Source of the DNA: Flavobacterium sp. KJJ
GTDB lineage: Bacteria > Bacteroidota > Bacteroidia > Flavobacteriales > Flavobacteriaceae
Direction: 5' to 3'
NCBI RefSeq assembly: GCF_000708595.2
Contig: NZ_JARP01000002.1
Span: forward strand, 682,001 to 746,000
DNA length: 64,000 nt
Part shown: piece by piece, positions 50,847 through 60,029 of the stretch
Numbering within the stretch: the stretch's first letter is position 1
Layout: the number at the start of each line of letters is the position of its first letter
Position numbers and translations under genes: made by a program
Notes under the pieces: generated by a model
Seen by the model: the letters and a program-made list of their open reading frames with translations, nothing else
Told to the model about the DNA's origin: nothing
Database searches by the model: none

Positions 50847-51698
50847 TTATACGGCAACACTTCCTTTTATGCCCGCGTGCGGTTCATAATGTAAAAGTGT
50901 GAAATCATTATAATCAAAATCGAAAATGTTTTTAATCTCTGGATTTAAAATCATTTTTGGCAACGGTTTAGGTTCGCGAGTTAATTGCAATTCTAACTGC
51001 TCAAAATGATTATTGTAAATGTGCGCGTCACCAAAAGTATGAATAAATTCTCCAGCATCTAAATCGCAAACTTGAGCAATCATCATGTTTAACAATGCAT
51101 AAGAAGCAATATTAAAAGGAACACCCAAAAATATGTCAGCACTTCTTTGATACAATTGGCAAGATAATTTTCCTTTTGTTTCTCCTTTTTCAACATTTGG
51201 ACTTGTAACATAAAATTGAAAGAAAGCATGACAAGGAGGCAAAGCTGCTTTATTGTTGGCTACATTTTCTTCAAATGATTTTGTTGTGTCCGGCAAAACA
51301 GATGGATTCCAAGCCGAAACCAGCATTCTACGGCTATTTGGGTTGGTTTTTAGTTCAGTAATCAATTCAGAAATCTGATCAATTTCTTCGCTGTTCCAAT
51401 TGCGCCATTGGTGACCGTAAACAGGTCCTAAATTTCCATCAGTATCTGCCCAAGCATCCCATATTTTCACTCCATTTTCCTGAAGGTATTTAATATTGGT
51501 ATCTCCTTTTAAAAACCAAAGCAATTCGTAAATAATAGATTTTAAATGTAGTTTTTTGGTTGTAACCATCGGAAAGCCTTCGCTTAAATCAAAACGCATT
51601 TGATAACCAAAAACACTTTTTGTTCCTGTTCCTGTTCGGTCTCCCTTTTGGTTGCCGTTTTCTAAAACATGTTTTACTAAATCTAAGTATTGCTTCAT
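50847..51698 (-). CDS. thyA: Thymidylate synthase
   Basis: 283 residues. It converts dUMP to dTMP using methylene-tetrahydrofolate. The catalytic cysteine is in [11 protein letters not shown]. Other conserved parts are [28 protein letters not shown] and [10 protein letters not shown]. It starts at ATG 51698. It is downstream of the bifunctional-nuclease gene, from which it is separated by a repeat-like stretch. Dihydrofolate produced here would be recycled by the nearby folA product. Confidence 0.97.
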   Translation of the reverse strand: MKQYLDLVKHVLENGNQKGDRTGTGTKSVFGYQMRFDLSEGFPMVTTKKLHLKSIIYELLWFLKGDTNIKYLQENGVKIWDAWADTDGNLGPVYGHQWRNWNSEEIDQISELITELKTNPNSRRMLVSAWNPSVLPDTTKSFEENVANNKAALPPCHAFFQFYVTSPNVEKGETKGKLSCQLYQRSADIFLGVPFNIASYALLNMMIAQVCDLDAGEFIHTFGDAHIYNNHFEQLELQLTREPKPLPKMILNPEIKNIFDFDYNDFTLLHYEPHAGIKGSVAV

Positions 51699-51711
51699 GA
51701 TTGCTTTAAGC

Positions 51712-51805
51712 TTTATACTGTAGGCTTTAAGCTTTCGCCTAAATGCTTACCATTTGAAATTCTTTTTTGCTTCATGCTTTAAGCGTATTGCCTAAAGCTT
51801 ATAGC
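51712..51805. repeat. Intergenic repeat-like element, TAAGCTTT/AAAGC type
   Basis: Repeated words GCTTTAAGC, TAGGCTTTAAGC, TTCGCCTAAAT and GCCTAAAGC lie between thyA and the bifunctional nuclease gene. Copies occur in both orientations. It resembles the other word-based intergenic stretches but with a different base word. Confidence 0.45.
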
Positions 51806-52429
51806 CTAACGTTTCGAGATTTCGTCTCTAATTTTGGCCGCTTTTTCGTAATCTTCCTGAGAAACTGCCTGATCTAAAAGTTCGTTCAGTTCTTGTAAAC
51901 TGTGTTTAGAATATACATCACCAGATTGATTTGTTTCTTCTTCGTGTCCAAAAGTTTCTGGGTTCGAAAGTACATCATCAATTTCTTGAGAGCCTTGATC
52001 TGTTTCTGCAGTGTTCGATTTTAAATAAATTCCAGCTTTATCTAAAATATTTTTATAAGTAAAAATCGGAGCATTAAAACGTAATGCCAATGCTATTGCA
52101 TCAGAAGTTCTTGCGTCGATTATCTCTTCAATTTTATCTCTTTCGCAGATTAGGCTTGAATAGAAAACGCCATCTACAAGTTTATGAATGATAACTTGTT
52201 TTACTACAATATCAAATCTTTCTGCAAAGTTTTTGAATAAATCGTGTGTTAATGGGCGCGGAGGTTTTATTTCTTTTTCTAAGGCAATAGCAATTGATTG
52301 AGCTTCGAAAGCACCGATGACAATAGGTAATTTTCTTTCACCATCAACTTCATTCAAAATTAAGGCATAAGCGCCATTTTGAGTTTGACTGTATGAAATT
52401 CCTTTTATAGACAATTTTACTAGACTCAT
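51806..52429 (-). CDS. Bifunctional nuclease family protein (DUF151) with UVR motif
   Basis: 207 residues from the ATG at 52429 (MSLVKLSIKGIS). The N-terminal DUF151 domain (about 1-135) has LPIVIGAFEAQSIAIALE, seen here as IVIGAFEAQSIAIA, and ARTSDAIALALRF. A C-terminal UVR motif (about 175-205) has LLDQAVSQEDYEKAAKIRDEI, visible as EDYEKAAKIRDEI, a UvrB/UvrC-contacting helix pair. The family includes plant bifunctional nucleases, but activity in bacteria is not settled. The seven-codon extension in front has no support. Confidence 0.87.
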   Translation of the reverse strand: MSLVKLSIKGISYSQTQNGAYALILNEVDGERKLPIVIGAFEAQSIAIALEKEIKPPRPLTHDLFKNFAERFDIVVKQVIIHKLVDGVFYSSLICERDKIEEIIDARTSDAIALALRFNAPIFTYKNILDKAGIYLKSNTAETDQGSQEIDDVLSNPETFGHEEETNQSGDVYSKHSLQELNELLDQAVSQEDYEKAAKIRDEISKR

Positions 52430-52521
52430 ATATATGGGTAAAAAGGGCATATTAAATGCCTCATTTTAATACTTTTTTTGATTGGAAAATAAAGGTGCAA
52501 TTTTAATCAAAAAATATGGAA

Positions 52522-52572
52522 CAAAAAAGCTACCTAAAACAAAGATACGATTATCTTGTTTTTAGGCAGCTA
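52522..52572 (-). terminator. Terminator of etfBA
   Basis: On the minus strand AGCTGCCTAAAA-CAAGATA pairs with TATCTTTG-TTTTAGGTAGCT, about 20 base pairs, followed by six T. Confidence 0.88.
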
Positions 52573-52594
52573 TATTTTTATAGAGAATTTTAAA

Positions 52595-53563
52595 TTAAGA
52601 ATGTTGTGCTTTAAAAGCTTTTAATTTCTCTGTTAATTTAGGAACGATTTCAAACGCATCTCCAACAATTCCGTAATCAGCCACTTTAAAGAAAGGCGCT
52701 TCAGGATCGCTATTGATAACCACTTTTACTTTTGATGAGTTGATACCTGCAATGTGCTGAATAGCTCCAGAAATTCCTACTGCAATATATAAGTTAGTTG
52801 CAACTGGTTTTCCTGTTTGTCCAACGTGTTCACTGTGAGGTCTCCATCCTAAATCAGAAACCGGTTTAGAACATGCAGTTGCAGCGCCCAAAACAGCAGC
52901 AAGATCTTCAATTAATCCCCAGTTTTCTGGACCTTTTAGTCCGCGTCCGCCAGAAACTACAACATCAGCATCAGCGATAGATACTTTTCCTGATACTTTT
53001 TCTACAGATTCTACTTTTACTCCAAAGTCATTATCTCCAATTGATGGATTGAAATCTTCTTCAGTTGCAGATCCTGCACTTTCGAAAATTCCGTAAGAGT
53101 TTTTAGCCAAACCAAGAACTTTTACATCTGTATCAATTTCAGTAATGTTGAAAGCTTTGTTTGAGAAAGCATTTCTTTTTACTTGAAAAGGAGAAGTGCT
53201 TAATGGCAATCCAACAACGTTAGAGGCAAAGCCAGCATTTAATGCTACCGCAACTAATGATGAAAGATAAATACTGTCTGTTGTAGAAGAAAGTAAAACT
53301 ACTTTTGTCCCTTCTTTTTCAGCAGCTTGTTTGATTACATCGGCGTAAGCCTTAGCTGTAAATCCTGCTAATTTATCGTTGTTTACTTTTAGAACTTTAT
53401 CAACTCCGTATTTTGATAATTCGCTTACGTCGCTAGTATTTACTGTTAAAGCTGTAACAGTTGTTCCTAAAGATTCGGCTACTTTTTTAGCGTAAGAAGC
53501 TAATTCGAAAGCTACTTTTTTAAATTTTCCTTCTGCAGATTCTGCATATATTAATATTGACAT
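52595..53563 (-). CDS. etfA: Electron transfer flavoprotein subunit alpha
   Basis: 322 residues from the ATG at 53563 (MSILIYAESAEGK). EtfAB carries electrons from acyl-CoA dehydrogenases to the quinone pool. The C-terminal FAD-binding motif is clear: VSGGRGLKGPENW, GWRPHSEHVGQTGKPV and AIQHIAGINSS. The start was chosen over a longer frame at 53593 because the family begins at this ATG. It follows etfB after a repeat-like intergenic stretch. A strong terminator follows. Confidence 0.95.
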   Translation of the reverse strand: MSILIYAESAEGKFKKVAFELASYAKKVAESLGTTVTALTVNTSDVSELSKYGVDKVLKVNNDKLAGFTAKAYADVIKQAAEKEGTKVVLLSSTTDSIYLSSLVAVALNAGFASNVVGLPLSTSPFQVKRNAFSNKAFNITEIDTDVKVLGLAKNSYGIFESAGSATEEDFNPSIGDNDFGVKVESVEKVSGKVSIADADVVVSGGRGLKGPENWGLIEDLAAVLGAATACSKPVSDLGWRPHSEHVGQTGKPVATNLYIAVGISGAIQHIAGINSSKVKVVINSDPEAPFFKVADYGIVGDAFEIVPKLTEKLKAFKAQHS

Positions 53564-53579
53564 GATTTTTTGTTTAGAG

Positions 53580-53647
53580 GTTATGAGTTTCAAGCTTCAG
53601 GTTTCAAGTTGATAAACTGAAAGCTGAAACCGAGACTGAAAACTGAT
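53580..53647. repeat. Intergenic repeat-like element, GTTTCAAG/CTGAAAG type
   Basis: Words GAGTTTCAAGC, TTCAGGTTTCAAG, AACTGAAAGC and TGAAACCGAGACTG occur in both orientations between etfB and etfA, so the RNA could fold back on itself. Related to the 42855-42915 element. Confidence 0.5.
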
Positions 53648-53649
53648 TA

Positions 53650-54396
53650 CTAGATTACCTTCGCTTCGTTGTGTAATAAATTAATTAACTCATCTAAGTT
53701 ATCAGGAGAAATTAATTTTACAGCTGATTTTGGAGCTGGTTTTTCAAATTTTACCGCTTTTGTATTTATTGGAGCTTCAACAGGCTCAAGAATTGTAAGT
53801 GCTTTTGTTCTTGCTGTCATAATTCCTCTCATGTTCGGAATACGTAAATCTTTTTCTTCAACAAGACCTTTTTGACCACCAATAATTAAGGGTAAAGTTG
53901 TACTTACGGTTTCTTTTCCACCGTCAATTTCACGAACTGCTTTTACATTATTTCCGTCAACTGTTAAAGCGGTACAAGAGTTTAAAAAGTTAGAGCCTAA
54001 AATTCCTGCAATCATTCCAGGAACCATTCCTCCATTATAATCTAGAGATTCTTTTCCGGCAATTACTAAATCGTATCCGCCAGTTTTAATTACTTCAGCA
54101 AGTTGTTTTGCAACAAAAAAACCATCAGTTGGATTCGCATTAACACGAATTGCTTCGTTTGCACCAATTGCCAATGCTTTACGCAAAGTTGGTTCAGTAT
54201 CTGGTCCTCCAACATTTACTACAGTTACAGTAGCGCCTTGTTGTTCTTGGAACCAAATGGCACGAGTTAAGCCAAACTCGTCATTAGGATTAATTACATA
54301 TTGTACACCATTGGTATCGAATTCTGAGTCACCATTGGAGAAGTTAATTTTTGAAGTAGTATCAGGCACATGGCTGATGCAAACTAATATTTTCAT
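53650..54396 (-). CDS. etfB: Electron transfer flavoprotein subunit beta
   Basis: 248 residues, normal for EtfB. AMP/FAD-domain motifs are present: INPNDEFGLTRAIW near residue 36-50, and AGKESLDYNGGMVPGMIAGILG in the middle, seen here as YNGGMVPGMIAG. First gene of the etfB-etfA pair, with a TAAATTTG box at 54431-54438. It acts in the cytoplasm with EtfA. Confidence 0.95.
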   Translation of the reverse strand: MKILVCISHVPDTTSKINFSNGDSEFDTNGVQYVINPNDEFGLTRAIWFQEQQGATVTVVNVGGPDTEPTLRKALAIGANEAIRVNANPTDGFFVAKQLAEVIKTGGYDLVIAGKESLDYNGGMVPGMIAGILGSNFLNSCTALTVDGNNVKAVREIDGGKETVSTTLPLIIGGQKGLVEEKDLRIPNMRGIMTARTKALTILEPVEAPINTKAVKFEKPAPKSAVKLISPDNLDELINLLHNEAKVI

Positions 54397-54430
54397 AAGT
54401 ATATATTTTGATATTTATAATATGCTTTGA

Positions 54431-54438
54431 CAAATTTA
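54431..54438 (-). promoter_or_regulatory. Predicted -7 element of etfB
   Basis: TAAATTTG on the minus strand, exact consensus, 34 bases before the ATG. Confidence 0.5.
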
Positions 54439-54849
54439 GAAATTAAAATCGGAATAATATACTATGCATGCATAATATTTTTTAAAAACTATTACGTTTT
54501 CGAAGATTGTTTGATTTAGATCCTCTTTTGTTGTCATTCAAAAATAAAAAATCAATCATTTGCGCTGATTCTTAATGATTTTGCAATTTGATTGCGTTCA
54601 ACAACTGTTAAATTTTCGACAGATTTATACTACTTTTCGAATTCTAACGTTTTTAGAAAACAATTTTGCTCAATTAGAATTACAAATAGTGTTGCGTTTG
54701 TCTGAAAAATGCATTTAAGAACGAATTAGTTACAGTTATATCGATTTCGTAATAATCAGAATAAAAATTTAAAAAGTTAAAAGCGACATAGAGAGAGAAC
54801 TTCATGTGATTTTAAATTCAATTTATGCTTTTAAGTTATTTAAAATAAT

Positions 54850-54857
54850 TATTTTTG
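54850..54857 (+). promoter_or_regulatory. Predicted -7 element of pdhB
   Basis: TATTTTTG followed by C, exact consensus, 31 bases before the ATG at 54889. Confidence 0.5.
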
Positions 54858-54888
54858 CTCTTCAGAAAATTCAACATACAATATAAAT

Positions 54889-55866
54889 ATGAGAACAATA
54901 CAATTTAGAGAGGCCATTTGCGAAGCGATGAGCGAAGAAATGCGTCACGATGAATCCATATATTTAATGGGCGAAGAAGTTGCAGAATACAACGGAGCAT
55001 ACAAAGCTTCAAAAGGAATGCTTGCTGAGTTTGGAGAAAAAAGAGTAATCGATACTCCAATTGCTGAGCTTGGTTTTACAGGAATTGCAGTAGGTTCAGC
55101 AATGAACGGCTGTCGTCCTATTGTAGAGTACATGACTTTCAACTTCTGTTTAGTAGGTATTGATCAAATTATAAATAACGCTGCTAAAATGCGTCAAATG
55201 ACAGGTGGGCAATTTAATGTGCCTATCGTTTTTCGCGGACCAACTGCTTCTGCAGGTCAATTAGGAGCGACTCACTCTCAAGCTTTAGAAAACTGGTTTG
55301 CTAACACTCCAGGTCTTAAAGTTGTTGTGCCTTCAACTCCATATGATGCAAAAGGGCTTTTGAAATCAGCTATTCGTGACAACGATCCAGTGATTTTCAT
55401 GGAATCTGAGCAAATGTATGGTGATAAAGGAGAAGTGCCAGACGGAGAATACACAATTCCGTTAGGAGTTGCTGATGTTAAGCGTGAAGGAAAAGATGTT
55501 ACAATTGTTTCTTTCGGAAAAATCATCAAAGAAGCTTTTATTGCTGCTGACGAATTAGCTAAAGAAGGAATTTCTTGCGAAATTATCGACTTAAGAACAG
55601 TACGTCCGATGGATAAAGATGCTATTCTTAAATCTGTTAAAAAAACAAACCGTTTAGTAATTTTAGAAGAAGCTTGGCCATTTGCAAGTATTTCATCTGA
55701 AATCACATATATCGTTCAAGAACAAGCTTTCGATTTTCTTGATGCGCCAATTCAACGTATTACAACTGCAGACACACCTGCGCCTTACTCTCCTGTTTTA
55801 TTAAAAGATTGGTTGCCAAACGCAGCTGATGTAGTAAAAGCAGTAAAGAAAGTAATGTACAAATAG
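54889..55866 (+). CDS. pdhB: Pyruvate dehydrogenase E1 component subunit beta
   Basis: 325 residues, normal for the E1 beta chain. With E1 alpha it decarboxylates pyruvate using thiamine diphosphate. Landmarks are YLMGEEVAEYNGAYKASKGM, seen here as MGEEVAEYNGAYK, the EYMTFNF region, GATHSQALENWF, and the C-terminal domain with LRTVRPMDKDAI. The partner E1 alpha gene is not adjacent, so the complex is encoded in separate places. A terminator follows at 55886. Confidence 0.95.
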   Translation: MRTIQFREAICEAMSEEMRHDESIYLMGEEVAEYNGAYKASKGMLAEFGEKRVIDTPIAELGFTGIAVGSAMNGCRPIVEYMTFNFCLVGIDQIINNAAKMRQMTGGQFNVPIVFRGPTASAGQLGATHSQALENWFANTPGLKVVVPSTPYDAKGLLKSAIRDNDPVIFMESEQMYGDKGEVPDGEYTIPLGVADVKREGKDVTIVSFGKIIKEAFIAADELAKEGISCEIIDLRTVRPMDKDAILKSVKKTNRLVILEEAWPFASISSEITYIVQEQAFDFLDAPIQRITTADTPAPYSPVLLKDWLPNAADVVKAVKKVMYK

Positions 55867-55885
55867 TAAAATAAACATACTTATA

Positions 55886-55924
55886 AAACTTCATCAGTCA
55901 TATTAATTGATGAAGTTTTTTTTT
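55886..55924 (+). terminator. Terminator of pdhB
   Basis: AACTTCATCA pairs with TGATGAAGTT around an 11-base loop, followed by nine T. Confidence 0.88.
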
Positions 55925-55929
55925 GCCAG

Positions 55930-58434
55930 ATGATAAAGAAGATAATTGTACTTAGCCTATTTTTTATATTCACTTTCGTGGGTATTGGAACAGCACAAAC
56001 TAAAGTGAGTGGAATTGTTTTGGATAAATCAAATCAGCCAATTCCTTTTGCGAATATTGTTTTTAAAGGTTCTAATACCGGAATAGTTTCTAACGAAGAC
56101 GGACGTTTTTATCTTGAATCACCTAATACTTATACAGCGTTATTAGTAACTTCAGCAGGATTTTCAGATAAGGAAGTTCCTTTGGATAAAGCAGTCAATT
56201 ACAATTTTAAGATTGTTTTGGGCGAAGCGGAAGCTTTGAATGAAGTTGTGATTTTTACCGGAAAAACTTCTAAAAAGAATAATCCAGCATTGGATATCTT
56301 GAGGAAAATTTGGGAAAGAAAACGTAAAAATGGCTTGTATCAATTTAATCAATATCAGATGCAGAAGTACGAAAAAGTCGAGTTTGACATGAACACGATT
56401 GACAGTGCTCTTATGAAAAATAAGCTCTTTAAAGGAATGGAGTTTGTATTTGATCATGTGGATACTTCTGATGTTACTGGAAAAACTTATCTGCCAATTT
56501 TCATCAATGAATCAGTATATGATGTTTATGGAGATAATAAATTAAAGAAAGTAAAAGAAAATCTTAACGGAAGCAAGACATCTGGATTTAACGGAAATCA
56601 GCAAATTTTGTCATTCGTAAAAGATCTTTATTCGGATTATAATATTTACGATAACCATCTTAAGTTTTTTGATAAAAGTTTTACAAGTCCGCTTTCAACA
56701 ACAGGAATTGATGTTTATAATTATGTCTTAAAAGACAGTGCTTACATTGACAAAAAATGGTGTTTCAACATTGTTTTTTATCCGAGACGTAAAAACGAAT
56801 TGACTTTTAAAGGAGATTTTTGGGTTAACGATACTACTTTTGCCATTAAGAAAATTAATATGGGCGTTACTAAAAGTGCCAATATTAACTGGGTAAAAGA
56901 CATTTACATCGAGCAGGAATTTGAGGTAGAAAACGATTCTGTTTTTCTCTTGACTCGTGATTATATGATGTCTGATTTTGCTTTAAACAAAAAAGAAAAA
57001 TCAAAAGGGGTTTATGGAAAACGAACGACATTATATCGAAATCATAAATTCAACATTCAGAAGCCTGAGAAATTTTATAAGGAAGAAGTCAATTTTATAG
57101 ACAATGCTGTCTATGAACGGCCGGATGACTTTTGGGAAGAAAACCGTTTCGAGAAATTAAATAAAGACGAGCAGGGCATTTATAAAATGCTAGATACATT
57201 GCAAACAGTTAAGCGATTTAAACAATTGTACAGTCTTGTTTCTATTTTAGGAAGTGGTTATGTCGAATTTAAAAACTTCGATTATGGACCTATATTCTCA
57301 ACTTTTGGATATAATGAAGTTGAAGGCTTGAGATTAAGAGTAGGAGGAAGAACTTATTTTGGACCAAATGATCCATGGCGATTACAGGCATACACTGCAT
57401 ACGGTTTTGACGATAATAAATTCAAATACGGAGTATCAGGAAAGTGGATGGTTGACAAGAAAAACCGAGTTATTATTTCTGGAGGTAATAGGCGTGATAT
57501 CGAACAAATTGGTGCCAGCTTAACTACAACAAATGATATTTTAGGAAGAAGTTTTGCGTCGTCGGCTTTATTTACAACAGGAAGCAACGGAAAATTAACT
57601 AACATAAATTTGAGTAATGTTTCTGTTGAAATGGAGGTTAAAAAGAATTTCGTAGTTCAGGCCGGAGTTTCTTATCGAACATTAGAATCGGCTTCGAGTA
57701 CTTTTAGTCTTGATTATTATACAACTTTGCCATCTGCTGCAAATCCTACGGGAGTTATTGAAAGCAAGGTAACGCAGTCAGAAGCAAATATTCAGTTTGA
57801 ATATATGCCAAATCGCAAAACTATTGGCTTTGGAGTAGAACGTGACCTTGTTGACAGTCCGTTTAGTCATTTCTTTGTTAACTTTAGTTATGGCTTAAAA
57901 GGTGTTTTAAACAGTGATTTTGCTTATGAAAAAATACAGGTTTTTTACAAACAGCCCATTATTATTGGTCCTTTAGGAAGATCAAATATTATTTTGGAAA
58001 CTGGTAAAACATTTGGAACAATTCCGTTAGGATTAATGAGTGTAATTCCGGGTAACCAGACTTATTTTACAATTGAAAATACATTCAGTAATTTGAATTT
58101 TTATGAATTCATTACAGATCAATATACCACTTTGCAATGGAATCATGATTTCGGAGGAAGGTTATTCGCCAGAGTACCATTTATGAGAAAGTTAAATTGG
58201 AGAGAGTTTGTTGGTATAAAAGCAGTTCATGGAACTATTTCACAGGCAAACAGAGCTATAAATGCTTCAGATCAACCGTATAATGCGCCTGAAAATGTGT
58301 ATTGGGAATACAATGCTGGAATTGGAAATATCTTCAAGGTTTTTAGAATAGATTTCTCTTGGAGAGGAAGTTACCTAAATACTCCAGATGCTAATAAATT
58401 TGCAGTAAAAGGTTCTTTCGGATTCTATTTTTAA
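55930..58434 (+). CDS. DUF5686 and carboxypeptidase-regulatory-like domain protein
   Basis: 834 residues. Signal peptide (about 1-22), then a carboxypeptidase-regulatory-like beta-sandwich (about 25-95, IVLDKSNQPIPFANIVF seen as QPIPFANIVFKG), then the long DUF5686 region, whose end is strongly barrel-like (many strand-turn repeats, closing GSFGFYF). It is probably an outer-membrane protein of unknown function found across Bacteroidota. The start is 6 bases after the pdhB terminator, so it has separate expression or read-through. A word-repeat terminator follows. Confidence 0.88.
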   Translation: MIKKIIVLSLFFIFTFVGIGTAQTKVSGIVLDKSNQPIPFANIVFKGSNTGIVSNEDGRFYLESPNTYTALLVTSAGFSDKEVPLDKAVNYNFKIVLGEAEALNEVVIFTGKTSKKNNPALDILRKIWERKRKNGLYQFNQYQMQKYEKVEFDMNTIDSALMKNKLFKGMEFVFDHVDTSDVTGKTYLPIFINESVYDVYGDNKLKKVKENLNGSKTSGFNGNQQILSFVKDLYSDYNIYDNHLKFFDKSFTSPLSTTGIDVYNYVLKDSAYIDKKWCFNIVFYPRRKNELTFKGDFWVNDTTFAIKKINMGVTKSANINWVKDIYIEQEFEVENDSVFLLTRDYMMSDFALNKKEKSKGVYGKRTTLYRNHKFNIQKPEKFYKEEVNFIDNAVYERPDDFWEENRFEKLNKDEQGIYKMLDTLQTVKRFKQLYSLVSILGSGYVEFKNFDYGPIFSTFGYNEVEGLRLRVGGRTYFGPNDPWRLQAYTAYGFDDNKFKYGVSGKWMVDKKNRVIISGGNRRDIEQIGASLTTTNDILGRSFASSALFTTGSNGKLTNINLSNVSVEMEVKKNFVVQAGVSYRTLESASSTFSLDYYTTLPSAANPTGVIESKVTQSEANIQFEYMPNRKTIGFGVERDLVDSPFSHFFVNFSYGLKGVLNSDFAYEKIQVFYKQPIIIGPLGRSNIILETGKTFGTIPLGLMSVIPGNQTYFTIENTFSNLNFYEFITDQYTTLQWNHDFGGRLFARVPFMRKLNWREFVGIKAVHGTISQANRAINASDQPYNAPENVYWEYNAGIGNIFKVFRIDFSWRGSYLNTPDANKFAVKGSFGFYF

Positions 58435-58467
58435 GTTATATATAAGGTTCAGAGGTTCAAAGTTACA

Positions 58468-58505
58468 AAGTCGCAAAGGTTTAAAATCTTTGCGACTTTT
58501 TTATG
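58468..58505 (+). terminator. Repeat-derived terminator after the DUF5686 gene
   Basis: AAGTCGCAAAG pairs with CTTTGCGACTT, followed by T-rich sequence. The stem uses the same GCAAAG/CTTTGCG words as the element at 4862-4953. Confidence 0.7.
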
Positions 58506-58514
58506 CGTGCTATT

Positions 58515-58610
58515 TCACAAAGATTTAAGCAGATAAGAGCTGATTTTTAATTTCTGTTAAATTAAAAATCTATTTAAATCTGCAAATCTGCGTGAAAAAC
58601 TTTATGCCTG
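58515..58610. repeat. Intergenic repeat-like element, AGATTTAAGCAGA/AATCTGC type
   Basis: CACAAAGATTTAAGCAGAT and TTTAAATCTGCAAATCTGCG are related inverted words around an AT-rich middle with TTTTTAATTT/AAATTAAAAA arms. I recall similar intergenic wording in other flavobacterial genomes; not checked here. Confidence 0.5.
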
Positions 58611-58655
58611 TGAAATTCTTTTTTCTTTAATTTTGAAGAGACTTAAATCAAAGCC

Positions 58656-59255
58656 ATGCAGGAAGCCATCGATTTTCTAACCAATAAGAATCCAATATTT
58701 CGTGAAATAATCGAAAAATATGGATTGCCAACCATTCCAAAACGACCACAAGGTTTTGAAACTTTAGTATTGCTGATACTCGAACAGCAAGTTTCTATAG
58801 ATTCGGCGAAAGCCACATTCTTAAAAATAAAATCTTATACAACTTGTCATCCTGAAACAATGTCAATTTTATCAGATGAAGAATTTCGTGCTTTAGGAGT
58901 TAGTCGGCAAAAAACAAAATACATCAAGATTCTTGCAGAAGCTATTTTGAATAAAGAAATTGATATTGAAAGTTTAGCAACAAAATCTGCAAAGCAAGTT
59001 CGCGAAGAATTAATTAAATTAAAGGGTATAGGAAACTGGACAATTGATATTTACTTAATGTTTTGTCTTCAAGAGCCTGATTTAATTCCGCTTGGTGATA
59101 TTGCAGTCATAAATACAATCAAAGAATTACTTGATATTCATGACAAGCAGGAAATGGAGATTCATGCAGAACAGTGGAGTCCGTACCGATCTTATGCCAC
59201 ATATTTGCTCTGGCATTATTACCTAAACAAGCGAAATCGGAAGATTGCATATTAA
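58656..59255 (+). CDS. DNA-3-methyladenine glycosylase (AlkA-like, HhH-GPD)
   Basis: 199 residues of the HhH-GPD superfamily. The helix-hairpin-helix (about 122-131, LKGIGNWTID) is followed by the catalytic aspartate, Asp148 in LGDIAV. The N-terminal part has the family's LEQQVS segment. It removes alkylated bases from DNA in base-excision repair. It is shorter than E. coli AlkA and lacks the N-terminal domain, as in many bacterial homologs. A single gene between the repeat region and ppa. Confidence 0.87.
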   Translation: MQEAIDFLTNKNPIFREIIEKYGLPTIPKRPQGFETLVLLILEQQVSIDSAKATFLKIKSYTTCHPETMSILSDEEFRALGVSRQKTKYIKILAEAILNKEIDIESLATKSAKQVREELIKLKGIGNWTIDIYLMFCLQEPDLIPLGDIAVINTIKELLDIHDKQEMEIHAEQWSPYRSYATYLLWHYYLNKRNRKIAY

Positions 59256-59324
59256 CTCACTGTTTATTAAAAGGAAAGTATAGAAATTAATGTAAAAAGT
59301 ACATATATTTAATGTCGTTTTTTA

Positions 59325-59354
59325 TTGTAAAAAAGGATTCTTTAGTTACTTTTG
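59325..59354 (+). promoter_or_regulatory. Predicted promoter of ppa
   Basis: TTG at 59325-59327, an exact 19-base spacer, then TACTTTTG at 59347-59354 followed by C. The best match to the Bacteroidota consensus in this window. Confidence 0.75.
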
Positions 59355-59387
59355 CAATCGAAATTATAGAAATAATAAAAAACGAAA

Positions 59388-59918
59388 ATGACCGCAGACA
59401 AACTAACGACTTTCGATGTTTTAATCGAAATACCAAGAGGAAGCAGAAATAAATATGAGTACGATTTTGAAATCAAAAGAATGCGTTTCGACAGAATGTT
59501 ATTCTCTTCAATGATGTACCCAGCTGATTACGGATTTATTCCAGAAACTTTAGCTCTTGACGGTGACCCTCTTGATGTATTGGTTTTAATTAATGAACCA
59601 ACTTTTCCTGGATGTGTTATTGAGGTAAAGCCAATTGGGGTTTTCCATATGGCAGATGATAAAGGACCAGACGAAAAAATCATTTGTGTACCAGTTTCAG
59701 ATCCAATTTGGAATTCATTAAATGACCTTTCAGATATCAATGCACACTTATTGAAAGAAATCGAGCATTTCTTCCAAGTTTACAAAGATCTTGAAAACAA
59801 AAAAGTAGATGTTGAGGGTTGGGGAGACGTAAAAGAAGCTTTCGCAATTATTGCAGAGTGCACTAAGCGTTTTAATGATATTGAAAACAAACCAGAAGGA
59901 TTATTTAGTATTAAATAA
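59388..59918 (+). CDS. ppa: Inorganic pyrophosphatase (family I, soluble)
   Basis: 176 residues, the bacterial family I size. It hydrolyses pyrophosphate in the cytoplasm with magnesium. The signature DGDPLDVLVL is visible with its metal-binding aspartates; IEIPRGSRNKYEYD at the start and YPADYGFIPET complete the active site. It has a consensus promoter and its own terminator. The next gene is a membrane pyrophosphatase using the same substrate. Confidence 0.97.
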   Translation: MTADKLTTFDVLIEIPRGSRNKYEYDFEIKRMRFDRMLFSSMMYPADYGFIPETLALDGDPLDVLVLINEPTFPGCVIEVKPIGVFHMADDKGPDEKIICVPVSDPIWNSLNDLSDINAHLLKEIEHFFQVYKDLENKKVDVEGWGDVKEAFAIIAECTKRFNDIENKPEGLFSIK

Positions 59919-59940
59919 TTTTTCCATTCATATTTTATAA

Positions 59941-59976
59941 AAAAAGCAATATTCCGTTAGGAGTATTGCTTTTTTG
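59941..59976 (+). terminator. Terminator of ppa
   Basis: AAAAGCAATA pairs with TATTGCTTTT around a 12-base loop and ends in a T-run. Confidence 0.82.
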
Positions 59977-60029
59977 TTTAAATTCGTTTAGTTAGTTTAT
60001 TGACTATTAACCAAAACCATTAAAATATT

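Larger units (their letters stand above)
54397..54888. other. Long divergent intergenic region between etfB and pdhB
   Basis: 492 AT-rich bases. It holds the predicted etfB (54431-54438) and pdhB (54850-54857) -7 boxes. I see no open frame with coding features, no tRNA and no clear hairpin. The space could hold further regulatory sites for either central-metabolism gene. Confidence 0.5.
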
